Source of the DNA: Anaerolinea sp.
GTDB lineage: Bacteria > Chloroflexota > Anaerolineae > JAAEKA01
Assembly: GCA_014879765.1 (NCBI GenBank)
Contig: JACSRL010000425.1
Location: forward strand, 1-9,219
Direction of reading: 5' to 3'
Length of the DNA: 9,219 nucleotides
Shown: positions 1 through 6,338 of the stretch, one piece after another
Position numbering within the stretch: the first letter of the stretch is position 1
Layout of the letters: each line of letters begins with the position of its first letter
Notes under the pieces: generated by a model
The model's database searches: none
What the model was told of the DNA's origin: nothing
What the model saw: the letters and a program-made list of their open reading frames with translations, nothing else
Position numbers and translations under genes: made by a program

Positions 1-30
1 CTCGGGCCGGTCTCCGACCGAGCCCGCTAC
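1..30 (-). repeat. Hairpin; partial copy of the palindromic element at 8916-9017
   Basis: Bases 3-12 pair with 16-26 (CGGGC CGGTC against GACCG A GCCCG, with one bulged A), leaving a TCC loop. Read on the minus strand, these 30 bases match the core of the plus-strand element at 8936-8991 in three blocks (GTAGCGGGCT, CGGTCGG, AGACCGGCCCGAG). That is 28 of 30 identical bases once a 4-base and a 22-base gap are allowed. The window edge cuts one side. TTGGACAGG at 72-80 vaguely resembles the element's outer arm but is too short to count. Confidence 0.5.
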
Positions 31-86
31 TTTCATCCACGGTTGTGCGGTCTAGCGCATGGATGTCTGTATTGGACAGGCGTTAA

Positions 87-115
87 TTGACACAGTGGGT
101 GCAGCGTTCTACAAT
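87..115 (+). promoter_or_regulatory. Sigma70-type promoter of the OYE gene
   Basis: TTGACA (87-92) and TACAAT (110-115) are separated by 17 bases, close to a perfect housekeeping promoter. The expected transcript start is near 122, only about 11 bases before the ATG at 133, so the leader would hold little more than the AGGAG ribosome site (122-126). Two similar words, ATTGGACAG (71-79) and ATTGACACAG (86-95), lie at and just upstream of the -35 box and could be a regulator site. That last point is speculative. Confidence 0.6.
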
Positions 116-132
116 GGCCCCAGGAGCAGACC

Positions 133-1158
133 ATGTCCCACATCCCCCTTTTCACCCCCTACCCGCTGCGCAACGTCACGGCCCGCAACCGGCTGTGGAT
201 TTCGCCCATGTGCATGTACTCGGTTTTCGCCGAGGACGGCATCGCCACCGATTGGCATCTGGCGCACTACGTCAGCCGCGCGGTCGGCGGCGCCGGACTG
301 ATCATCGTCGAGGCCACCGCGGTGGAGCCGCACGGCCGCATCAGCGCGCGCGACCTGGGCCTGTGGGACGATGCGCAGATCCCCGCCCTGGCGCGCATCG
401 CCCACCTGATGGCCGGCTGCGGCGCTGTGCCGGCCGTGCAACTGGGCCACGCCGGCCGCAAGGCCACGGTCCCCGGCGCCATCGGCCCCAGCCCGCTGCC
501 CTTCTCGGCCGATTACGCCCTTCCCCAGGCTATGGCCCAGGGCGAGATCGACCGGGTGATCATGGCCTTCCAACAGGCTGCCCGCCGCGCGCTGGCGGCC
601 GGCTTTCAGGCGGTAGAGCTGCACGCGGCCCACGGCTATCTGCTGCACCAGTTCCTCTCGCCGCTGAGCAACCGCCGCGATGACCAGTACGGCGGCGACT
701 TCGACAGCCGCATCCGGCTCACCCTGGCGGTGACGGCCGCGGTGCGCGCGGTCTGGCCGGCCGAGCTGCCGCTGCTGGTGCGCATCAGCGCCACCGATTG
801 GGCCGAGGGGGGCTGGGATCTGGAGCAGAGCGTGGATCTGGCGCGGCGGCTGGCCAGCGAGGGGGTGGACCTGCTGGATGTCTCCTCCGGCGGGCTGACG
901 CCGGCCCAGCAGATCCGGCTGGGGCCAGGCTATCAGGTCCCCTTTGCCCAGCGCATCCGTCAGGAGACCGGCCTGGCCACCGCGGCTGTGGGGCTGATCA
1001 ACCAGGCGCAGCAGGCCAACGCCATCGTGCGCGACGGCCAGGCAGACGCGGTGTTGATCGCGCGCCAGTCGCTGCGCGATCCCTACTGGCCGCTGCGCGC
1101 GGCGCGGGAGCTGGGCGCGGAGCTGGCCGCGCCTGCCCAATATCTGCGCGGCTGGTGA
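133..1158 (+). CDS. NADH:flavin oxidoreductase, Old Yellow Enzyme family (YqjM/NamA type)
   Basis: The 341-residue product is a complete FMN-binding TIM-barrel ene-reductase. Enzymes of this family use NAD(P)H to reduce activated C=C bonds (enals, enones, maleimides, some nitro compounds) in the cytoplasm. Visible hallmarks are PMCMYS near residues 25-30, with the Cys27 and Tyr29 typical of the YqjM subclass; QLGHAGRK at 103-110; the substrate-anchoring pair His164/His167 in HAAHGYLLHQFLSPLSN; and RRDDQYGG at 181-188. The length fits the subclass. The ATG is preceded by AGGAG six bases upstream, which settles the start. It is monocistronic and ends only nine bases from the stop of the convergent gene at 1168. 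The physiological substrate cannot be read from sequence. Confidence 0.95.
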   Translation: MSHIPLFTPYPLRNVTARNRLWISPMCMYSVFAEDGIATDWHLAHYVSRAVGGAGLIIVEATAVEPHGRISARDLGLWDDAQIPALARIAHLMAGCGAVPAVQLGHAGRKATVPGAIGPSPLPFSADYALPQAMAQGEIDRVIMAFQQAARRALAAGFQAVELHAAHGYLLHQFLSPLSNRRDDQYGGDFDSRIRLTLAVTAAVRAVWPAELPLLVRISATDWAEGGWDLEQSVDLARRLASEGVDLLDVSSGGLTPAQQIRLGPGYQVPFAQRIRQETGLATAAVGLINQAQQANAIVRDGQADAVLIARQSLRDPYWPLRAARELGAELAAPAQYLRGW

Positions 1159-1167
1159 GCGCCAGCC

Positions 1168-1827
1168 TCAGGCGTGCAGCATGAGCTGGCGCAGGGTGGG
1201 CGTTGGCTCAGGCCACTGGCCGGCCCGCCGCAAGGTGTGAATCGCCCGGTGTACCGCGCTGCGCTCGCTGAGCACGTCGTCGGGCGCCGCGGCCAGGAGG
1301 TGCTCGTGCAGATAGCCCTCCAGCAGGTTGAGGCTGGCCGCCAGCAGGGTCATGGGGTCCAGGCTGGCCAGCCGGCGGTTGAAGGCATCGTCGCCGTGGG
1401 GCCATTCGGCGCGCAGCCGGGCCAGCTCGGCCTCGATCTCCACATCCAGATCGGCGATCAGCCCGCCGTCTTCTTCAATGTCAAAGAGCGGGGCCGGTGA
1501 GGAGAGATGGCAATGGGTGTAGTTGGGATGCTGTTCGACGTGCAGCTCACCGCCCAGACAGAGGCCTTCCACCAGGTCGCCGTTGTGGGCCAGCAGATAG
1601 TAGCGCCCAAAACCCACCCGGTATCGCTGTGAGGCCTGGGAAAAAGGATGCCCGATCTCGATCTGGTCTGTGTAGTCCTCTTCGACCACGGTGAAGAGGG
1701 CCGTCGCGGCGTCGAAGTAGCGCTCCGGGTCAGGCTCGGCCAGATAGACATCCAGCCCGCCGAAGCCGAGAGGGGGATCGTAGCTGGAAGGAAGCAGGTA
1801 GTAGCCGTAGCGTTGGCGATCAGTCAT
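1168..1827 (-). CDS. Hypothetical protein, third gene of the Nudix-thioesterase operon
   Basis: The 219-residue protein belongs to no family I recognise. It is acidic and soluble-looking, without signal peptide or membrane segment. The N-terminal half (about 1-125) is rich in aromatic and beta-prone stretches such as RYGYYLLPSSYDPPLGFGGLD and RYYLLAHNGDLVEGL. The C-terminal half (about 125-219) is predicted helical (DVEIEAELARLRAEW, LLAASLNLLEGYLHEHLLAA). The ATG lies 12 bases after the thioesterase stop with only a weak purine run (GACGAG) before it, so translational coupling is likely. Codon use and GC bias match the neighbours, and the frame is open over its whole length, which argues for a real gene. 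Function is unknown; context ties it to the two enzymes upstream. Confidence 0.8.
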   Translation of the reverse strand: MTDRQRYGYYLLPSSYDPPLGFGGLDVYLAEPDPERYFDAATALFTVVEEDYTDQIEIGHPFSQASQRYRVGFGRYYLLAHNGDLVEGLCLGGELHVEQHPNYTHCHLSSPAPLFDIEEDGGLIADLDVEIEAELARLRAEWPHGDDAFNRRLASLDPMTLLAASLNLLEGYLHEHLLAAAPDDVLSERSAVHRAIHTLRRAGQWPEPTPTLRQLMLHA

Positions 1828-1839
1828 GGGAGCTCGTCG

Positions 1840-2250
1840 TTATGCAGGTTGCGCCAGCGTGCGGATGGCCGCGGGGGTGGGCACAGGCCGGCCGCCGGCC
1901 AGCTCGATGAAACAGGTGGTCTGGCGGGCCGCGGCGTGCAGCCGGCCGTCCACCGTGAACTCAGCCGCCAGCACCTGGCGCACCGGCCCGGCCTCGGCCA
2001 GCCACATGCGCCCCTGCACCGCGTCGAAGAGGCGAATGGCTCGCTTGTAGTCGATCTCGGTGCGCAGCAGCACCGGCGCGATGCCCTGCACCTGCATGGC
2101 CGCGTCCAACGGGAAATAATCGGCCAGCATCTGCAAGCGCAGATCCTCCAGCCAGCGGATATAGACGATGTTGCTGACAATGCCCACGAAGTCGATATCG
2201 TAGGTGCGGACGGGAAAGGTGAGGGTGATCTGATGGGGCGTTGCTGACAT
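1840..2250 (-). CDS. Acyl-CoA thioesterase, hotdog fold (4HBT/YbgC-like)
   Basis: The 136-residue product has the size of a single hotdog domain. The N-terminal VRTYDIDFVGIVSNIVYIRWLEDLR (residues 14-38) matches the YbgC/4-hydroxybenzoyl-CoA thioesterase signature (D-x-D-x-x-G-x-V-x-x-x-x-Y-x-x-W-x-E). Asp20 sits at the expected catalytic position. Such enzymes hydrolyse acyl-CoA or acyl-ACP thioesters as tetramers in the cytoplasm; the acyl specificity is not evident. The gene lies 18 bases downstream of the Nudix stop and 12 upstream of the next gene, all on the minus strand, so it is the middle gene of an operon. The ribosome site is weak (GGAA about 11 bases upstream), consistent with coupled translation. 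Confidence 0.85.
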   Translation of the reverse strand: MSATPHQITLTFPVRTYDIDFVGIVSNIVYIRWLEDLRLQMLADYFPLDAAMQVQGIAPVLLRTEIDYKRAIRLFDAVQGRMWLAEAGPVRQVLAAEFTVDGRLHAAARQTTCFIELAGGRPVPTPAAIRTLAQPA

Positions 2251-2268
2251 GGCGATGGTGTTCCAGGT

Positions 2269-2748
2269 TTAGGGGTCGATGTGTACCACGTGTTGCGGGC
2301 TGGCCGGCAGATCTTGCAGGCCGCTGGCCAGGAAAGAGGGGTAGACGCGCATGGCCGGCAGCGCCTCCAGCGGGAACCACTGGAAGAAGAGCTGCACGCC
2401 CTGTTCGTAGCCCAGGAATGGCCCGTTCTCCATGCGCCGCGGCCAGTCAGCCGGCACGCGCATCAGAAAATAGAGGCCCAGCTCGTGGAAATCCAGCCCG
2501 CGGTACTGGAAGAAATTCTCCACCAGCCAGAGCAGGCGCACCACGTCGACTTGGATCTGCAGCTCTTCGATCATCTCGCGGCGCAAGGTGGCCGCGGCCT
2601 CTTCCCGCAGCTCGGCGCGGCCGCCGGGCAGAGCCCAGAAATTGTCGTCCGCGGCCTTGTGCAGCAGCACCCGGCCCTGGTCGATGGCCACGCCGACGAT
2701 GCGGCAGGTGAAGCGTGTGTTGTCCTGGGTGAAGGTGATCATTGTCAT
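2269..2748 (-). CDS. Nudix hydrolase
   Basis: The product is a 159-residue single-domain Nudix enzyme, which hydrolyses a nucleoside diphosphate linked to another group in an Mg2+-dependent way. The Nudix box runs from about residue 43 to 65: GRAELREEAAATLRREMIEE followed by LQI. It contains the required Glu49, Arg57-Glu58 and Glu61-Glu62. The usual Gly near the end is Gln64, a common tolerated change. An in-frame ATG exists 23 codons upstream (2817), but the segment between holds the operon promoter. MTMITFTQDNTRF from 2748 is therefore the likely start, with a second ATG at 2742. The -10 box at 2755-2760 puts the transcript start at about the A of this ATG, so the mRNA may be leaderless. 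First gene of a three-gene operon. Substrate unknown. Confidence 0.9.
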   Translation of the reverse strand: MTMITFTQDNTRFTCRIVGVAIDQGRVLLHKAADDNFWALPGGRAELREEAAATLRREMIEELQIQVDVVRLLWLVENFFQYRGLDFHELGLYFLMRVPADWPRRMENGPFLGYEQGVQLFFQWFPLEALPAMRVYPSFLASGLQDLPASPQHVVHIDP

Positions 2749-2754
2749 AGTCGT

Positions 2755-2783
2755 ATGATACACCGGTGCGGCGAAGTTGTAAA
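2755..2783 (-). promoter_or_regulatory. Promoter of the Nudix-thioesterase-hypothetical operon
   Basis: On the minus strand, TTTACA (2778-2783) and TATCAT (2755-2760) are 17 bases apart. The expected +1 is near 2748, which coincides with the ATG chosen for the Nudix gene. Its -35 box overlaps the -35 box of the plus-strand promoter for the deacetylase by five bases, so the two polymerases could not bind at once. Confidence 0.55.
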
Positions 2784-2804
2784 CAAATGCCGGTGTGGTA
2801 TACT
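2777..2804 (+). promoter_or_regulatory. Promoter of the polysaccharide deacetylase gene, extended -10
   Basis: TTGTAA (2777-2782) and TATACT (2799-2804) are 16 bases apart, and the -10 box is preceded by TG one base away (extended -10). The transcript start would be near 2811, giving a 33-base leader before the GTG at 2844. An inverted repeat, ACACCGG (2760-2766) and CCGGTGT (2790-2796), lies symmetrically inside this divergent promoter pair. Confidence 0.55.
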
Positions 2805-2843
2805 GGGCCGGTTTCACCCTGCGCCCATCGGTCGAGAAAAGCT

Positions 2844-3815
2844 GTGCATCCCCTCTCCCCCTTCACGGCCACCAATCTGGCCATCACCTTTCACCGCATC
2901 CCGTCGGCGACCTGGTTGCGCCAGGCGCTGACCACCATCGGCCGGCTATACCGCTTCGTGGCGGCCGATGAGCTGCGCGCCTATCTGTGCGACGGGCAGC
3001 AGCTCAACGGCGTCTGTCACGTGACCTTCGACGACGGCGACCGCAGCTTCGTGGAGGCGGCGCTGCCGGTGTTGGAGGCGCTGGCGGTGCCGGCGACGCT
3101 GTTCATCGCGCCGGGGGTGTTGGCCAGCGGCCGCAACTATTGGTTCCAGGAGCTGCGCTATCTGCGCCAACAGGTGGACGACGCGACGATTCGCCGCCAG
3201 ATCGCGGCCCAGATGGGCCGGGAGGCCGCGCAGCTCGCGCCCTACTCGCCGGTCGTGTTGTGCAAAGCGCTGCCGCTGGCCGCGATCTGGGCCGTCATCG
3301 ACGGACTGGAGCGGGCGCAGGGGCTGCCGCCGGCCCCGCCCGCCAACATCTCCCTGGCGGAGGCGGTCGCGCTGGACCGCCACCCGCTGGTCGCCATCGG
3401 CGCCCACTCGCTGAGCCATCCCGTGCTGGCCAACGAAGACGATGCCGAGGCCGAACGGCAGATCGCCGGCTCTGTCCAACAGTTGAGCGCGCTGCTGGGC
3501 CGGCCGGTGCGCACCTTCGCCTATCCCAACGGCGCGGCTGGCCTGGACTACGGCCCACGCGAGCAGGCGCTGCTGCGGGCGGCCGGCGTCGAGCTGGCCT
3601 TCACCACCGACAGCGGCTATATCGGGCCGGGCGTCCATCGGCTGGCCATCCCGCGCGCCGGGCTGGCCGCCAGCCCGCGCGAAAGCAGCCTCTGGATCAC
3701 GGCCAAGCTGGCGGCGATGCCCCTTTGGGATCGGCTGAAGCAGAATGCCGAAAGCCGGGAGCGGAGACAGCTTGTGGCCCTGCTGTCAGGGCAGGCCGAA
3801 ACGGGCGCTGTTTGA
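2844..3815 (+). CDS. Polysaccharide deacetylase family protein (NodB/CE4 domain)
   Basis: The 323-residue product carries the NodB fold of carbohydrate esterase family 4, metal-dependent enzymes that remove N- or O-acetyl groups from cell wall or secreted polysaccharides. Motif 1 is VTFDDGDRSF with Asp63-Asp64. Motif 2 is GAHSLSHPVL with His188 and His192, completing the Asp-His-His metal triad. FAYPNG follows at about 225-230, and the end (TTDSGYIGPG..HRLAIPR) is family-typical. About 100 residues separate motifs 1 and 2, an insertion seen in the larger bacterial members. No signal peptide or membrane helix is visible. The frame opens at 2766, but the promoter lies inside that part, so GTG at 2844 (weak GAG seven bases upstream) is preferred. 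It converges on the glycosyltransferase at 3860, suggesting a shared envelope-polysaccharide theme. Confidence 0.88.
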   Translation: MHPLSPFTATNLAITFHRIPSATWLRQALTTIGRLYRFVAADELRAYLCDGQQLNGVCHVTFDDGDRSFVEAALPVLEALAVPATLFIAPGVLASGRNYWFQELRYLRQQVDDATIRRQIAAQMGREAAQLAPYSPVVLCKALPLAAIWAVIDGLERAQGLPPAPPANISLAEAVALDRHPLVAIGAHSLSHPVLANEDDAEAERQIAGSVQQLSALLGRPVRTFAYPNGAAGLDYGPREQALLRAAGVELAFTTDSGYIGPGVHRLAIPRAGLAASPRESSLWITAKLAAMPLWDRLKQNAESRERRQLVALLSGQAETGAV

Positions 3816-3859
3816 TGCCAGCGCGCAGGGGGCAACAGCGTATCTCGGAACAGCGGGGT

Positions 3860-6064
3860 CTACGGGATTGTCGGCAACTGCGGCAACTCCAGGCTGTCAC
3901 GCGGCCCCTGGTTCAGCAACAGGCGCTCTCCGGTCTCTGGCGCATAGAGGCCGACCAGCACAGAATACGATCCAGCCGCCAGGTCACCTGGCAACTCCAG
4001 ACTGTGCTGATCGACAACGATTTCATCGACGTCCCACCAATGGGTTGGATAGCGTCCCTGCTGTGGCTGCCCATCGGCCTGGGTCAACAGCTGGCCAGCG
4101 GAGTCCAACAGATGCACAAACACCGCGTAGTTCCTCTGGATCGGCGCGCGCGCCTGCCAATATAGGGTCAAGGTGGTCCGATTGTCGGCATCGACCGCGC
4201 CGAACTCATAGCCGATGAGCCCAATCTGGTCGCCAAAGCTGGCATCGAGCGCAAGCGCCGAGGAGGGCAGCAAGGCGCTGGGCCCCGTCACCTTGATCTG
4301 ATCCAACACCAGTTGCTCGATTGGCTGGCCGTCGACGCTGGTCAGCGGCAGGTTCTGGCCGCTCGCCAAATCGTGCAGCCCCGCGATGACTGAATAGATG
4401 GCATTGGTGGGGGCCGTTCCTTCCACGGGGAGATCGATCTGATCGCAGAACGGTTGGCCTGGCTGCCACTGGCTGGTAGGAAAGCGCCCCAGGCCAGGGT
4501 AGGTGTTTCGCTCGCCGATCTTGCGGTCTCCGTCAGCCACCAGTTGGACGAACAGAACGTAGTTTTCGTCGGTTGTCTGGATGGGCTGCCAGCACAGCGT
4601 CACCTCTACCGACTCGCCAGGCGTCACACGATGGGGATCCACGCCGGCGGCGGTCAACTGCGCCACTGCGCCCACAGCGATTCCCACCGGTCGGAGGTTG
4701 GCCGCGCCGGACGCCGCGGCTGGCGGCTGATACGCGGCTTGGATGAAGGCCGGCGTCAACAGGGCAGACGCGGCGATCACAGCCCAGGCGGCCGCCAACA
4801 ACTTGGGGGACCATTGCCGGAGACCGGCGCAGAACAGGAAGGCCAGCGGCGCCAATGCAGGAAACAGCAGACGGCCCAGCGCCCCGGTTACCTGGCTCGT
4901 CCACCACAGATAGGCTGTCAGCATCAGAATGGTATAGCCGATCACCACGCCCCATGCCATCCGGTGAGGAAGCTGGCGACGATCGCGCACCAGCAGCCAC
5001 CCCAATCCTACCGCGGCCAGGATCTCGAAGCAACGCAAGACGAGATAGATCCAGGCGGGAAGTTGCACATTGTTCCAGCCGAAGGCAGCCCAAAACGTCA
5101 CGGAGGTCTGCGTCCAAGAATCCACCAGGTTCCAGGCGTGTACGGCTGCCGGCCGGCCGTACTGCGTCACATGAACACCGACGCCCCAGGGGTCGCCGTA
5201 GAGTGCGGCGTTGCGCAGATACCACCAGCCGGCGATGACGAACCAAAGGCCCAGGCTCGCGGCCACGCCTCGCACGGCCAGGCGGGGTGAACGGCGCAGG
5301 ATAGCCGCGGCCAGGGCAACGGCGACGCCGAACAAAGGCAACACCACAGCGCTGGTTTTGGTCAGCGCGGCCAATCCTGCAGCCAGCCCAAACAGGATCC
5401 AATAGCGCCAGCCGCGGCCGTCTTCCAGTGCTAAGATCAGGGCCAGCAGCGCCAGGCTGGAAAGCGATGCCACCAGCGAGTCGTTGCTGACAGAGCTGGC
5501 GATAAACGTATATTGAGGCAGGATCGCCGCGACGGCTGCGCTCATCAATGCCAAAGACGTCTTGCCCGTCAAGGCGCGGCCGATACCGTAGGCAGCCAGC
5601 ACCGTGCCCGCCCCCAGCACCAGCGAGAGCCCGCGCAGCAGATAGAGCGGCCCCAGGTGGAGCTGCTCCACCTCGCCAGACGCGTGCAGGAAACGGTTCT
5701 TGTTATCCGGCACAGCGCCGGGCGCGGGATAGGCCCAAAAGGGATTCGGTTCCAGCGCCGGCAGCGTCAACTCCAACCTCAGTCCGCGAACAGCCAGCGC
5801 AGACAACGCGTAGAACAGCGGGGGATGGCCAGCAATCTGATAGGCCGGATTGACCTCGGGGTCAATGATCAGCGGGGGAAGCTGGCCGCGGTCGGCCAGG
5901 AACGCGACATAGGCAGCGTGCCATTCCTCGTCGGGTTTCTCAAAGATCGGCGTCAGCAACACATGCCACAGGCCGAAGATGAAATACCAGCCAAGGATGA
6001 CAACCAGGGCAAATTCAGGACGACGGTAAATTTTCACGGCATCACGCAGATTGGCATGATTCAA
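3860..6064 (-). CDS. Membrane glycosyltransferase, GT39/DUF2142-like (GT-C fold), with duplicated C-terminal beta-sandwich domains
   Basis: The 734-residue product is a polytopic transferase of the GT-C type, which normally uses a lipid-phosphate sugar donor outside the membrane. After a first membrane helix (about 18-37) comes FEKPDEEWH (41-49) with the Asp45/Glu46 acidic pair expected in the first external loop, then AGHPPLFY (78-85). Further hydrophobic helices run to about residue 445, with ALTKTSAV and WWYLRNAALYGDPWG between them. Residues about 456-593 and 605-728 are two related beta-rich domains: YVLFVQLVADGDRKIGE aligns with YAVFVHLLDSAGQLLTQ, and YSVIAGLHDLASGQNLPL with YSVLVGLYAPETGERLLL. 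They are presumably extracytoplasmic. No ATG is available at the start: TTG (6064) is listed, and GTG at 6037 is the alternative. The acceptor is unknown. Confidence 0.88.
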   Translation of the reverse strand: MNHANLRDAVKIYRRPEFALVVILGWYFIFGLWHVLLTPIFEKPDEEWHAAYVAFLADRGQLPPLIIDPEVNPAYQIAGHPPLFYALSALAVRGLRLELTLPALEPNPFWAYPAPGAVPDNKNRFLHASGEVEQLHLGPLYLLRGLSLVLGAGTVLAAYGIGRALTGKTSLALMSAAVAAILPQYTFIASSVSNDSLVASLSSLALLALILALEDGRGWRYWILFGLAAGLAALTKTSAVVLPLFGVAVALAAAILRRSPRLAVRGVAASLGLWFVIAGWWYLRNAALYGDPWGVGVHVTQYGRPAAVHAWNLVDSWTQTSVTFWAAFGWNNVQLPAWIYLVLRCFEILAAVGLGWLLVRDRRQLPHRMAWGVVIGYTILMLTAYLWWTSQVTGALGRLLFPALAPLAFLFCAGLRQWSPKLLAAAWAVIAASALLTPAFIQAAYQPPAAASGAANLRPVGIAVGAVAQLTAAGVDPHRVTPGESVEVTLCWQPIQTTDENYVLFVQLVADGDRKIGERNTYPGLGRFPTSQWQPGQPFCDQIDLPVEGTAPTNAIYSVIAGLHDLASGQNLPLTSVDGQPIEQLVLDQIKVTGPSALLPSSALALDASFGDQIGLIGYEFGAVDADNRTTLTLYWQARAPIQRNYAVFVHLLDSAGQLLTQADGQPQQGRYPTHWWDVDEIVVDQHSLELPGDLAAGSYSVLVGLYAPETGERLLLNQGPRDSLELPQLPTIP

Positions 6065-6074
6065 TTCGGCTCAT
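6042..6074 (-). other. Possible 10-codon leader ORF overlapping the glycosyltransferase start
   Basis: On the minus strand an ATG at 6074 opens a ten-codon frame (MSRIESCQSA) that ends with TGA at 6042-6044. The ATG is preceded by AAGGA (6079-6083) at a short four-base spacing. It is out of frame with the TTG at 6064. It could be a regulatory upstream ORF. Alternatively, a single-base sequence error or real indel between 6064 and 6074 hides the true ATG start of the glycosyltransferase. Confidence 0.25.
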
Positions 6075-6093
6075 GGTATCCTTGACCTCCGCC

Positions 6094-6122
6094 ATTGTAG
6101 CATTGAAGTCTATGACGGTCAA
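6094..6122 (-). promoter_or_regulatory. Promoter of the glycosyltransferase gene
   Basis: On the minus strand TTGACC (6117-6122) and TACAAT (6094-6099) are 17 bases apart, with TG one base before the -10 box (extended -10). The predicted transcript start is about 6087, some 13 bases before the ATG at 6074 and 23 before the TTG at 6064. Confidence 0.6.
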
Positions 6123-6187
6123 TGTATCCAGCGCCCAACGAACGCTTCAACCATCGCGCTGGTGAGGGGGCTTGTCACATCGCGAGC

Positions 6188-6217
6188 TTGGCGACATCGT
6201 TCAGGTTGCGCTATAAT
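6188..6217 (+). promoter_or_regulatory. Promoter of the FAD oxidoreductase leader
   Basis: TTGGCG (6188-6193) and a perfect TATAAT (6212-6217) are 18 bases apart. Transcription should begin near 6224, leaving an unusually long leader of about 200 bases before the ATG at 6425. An 11-base palindrome, TTCCCTGGGAA (6230-6240), lies just after the start site and could be an operator. Confidence 0.5.
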
Positions 6218-6237
6218 CGTCCCCTGCGCTTCCCTGG

Positions 6238-6338
6238 GAACTGGCAACCATCCAGCAACGGCCTCGATCTGAAGGGTTCGCTGTGCTGGATTCGTGGCAG
6301 TGAGATGCCCTGCCTGACCTGCTACATTTCGCCAGTTC
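6238..6338 (+). promoter_or_regulatory. Candidate structured 5' leader RNA (three-way junction) upstream of the FAD oxidoreductase
   Basis: P1 is GAACTGGC (6238-6245) paired perfectly with GCCAGTTC (6331-6338). Inside it, P2 is ATCCAGCA (6250-6257) paired perfectly with TGCTGGAT (6284-6291). P2 is extended past a bulged A by CGGC (6259-6262) with GCTG (6280-6283), one pair being G-U, and has a 17-base apical loop. P3 is GGCAG (6296-6300) with CTGCC (6310-6314), or alternatively GGCA with TGCC (6306-6309). The joining strands are AACC, TCGT and 16 bases before P1 closes. CTGG of P1 (6241-6244) can also pair with CCAG of P2 (6252-6255), an exclusive alternative. No known riboswitch core was recognised. 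The downstream gene has its own AGGAG. Confidence 0.4.

Noticed and set aside
109..1140. 343-codon open frame antisense to the OYE gene
   Set aside because: It mirrors the coding frame of a clear enzyme, has Gln/Arg/Ala-rich low-complexity translation and no family motif; a GC-codon shadow.
1159..1167. Terminator between the convergent OYE and hypothetical genes
   Set aside because: Only nine bases separate the stops and no hairpin with a U-tract is visible there.
3816..3859. Terminator between the deacetylase and the glycosyltransferase
   Set aside because: TGCC/GGCA can pair weakly, but the stem is four bases with no U-tract; not enough to call.
2987..4165. 392-codon plus-strand frame across the deacetylase and glycosyltransferase ends
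   Set aside because: Arg/Gly/Ala-rich shadow that overlaps two well-supported genes and shows no ribosome site or motif.
6238..6338. tRNA, SRP RNA or a known riboswitch in the leader
   Set aside because: GGTTCG and GTGAGATGCC briefly recall a T-arm and a TPP-type core, but no cloverleaf, no SRP GGAAG loop and no second TPP half could be assembled.
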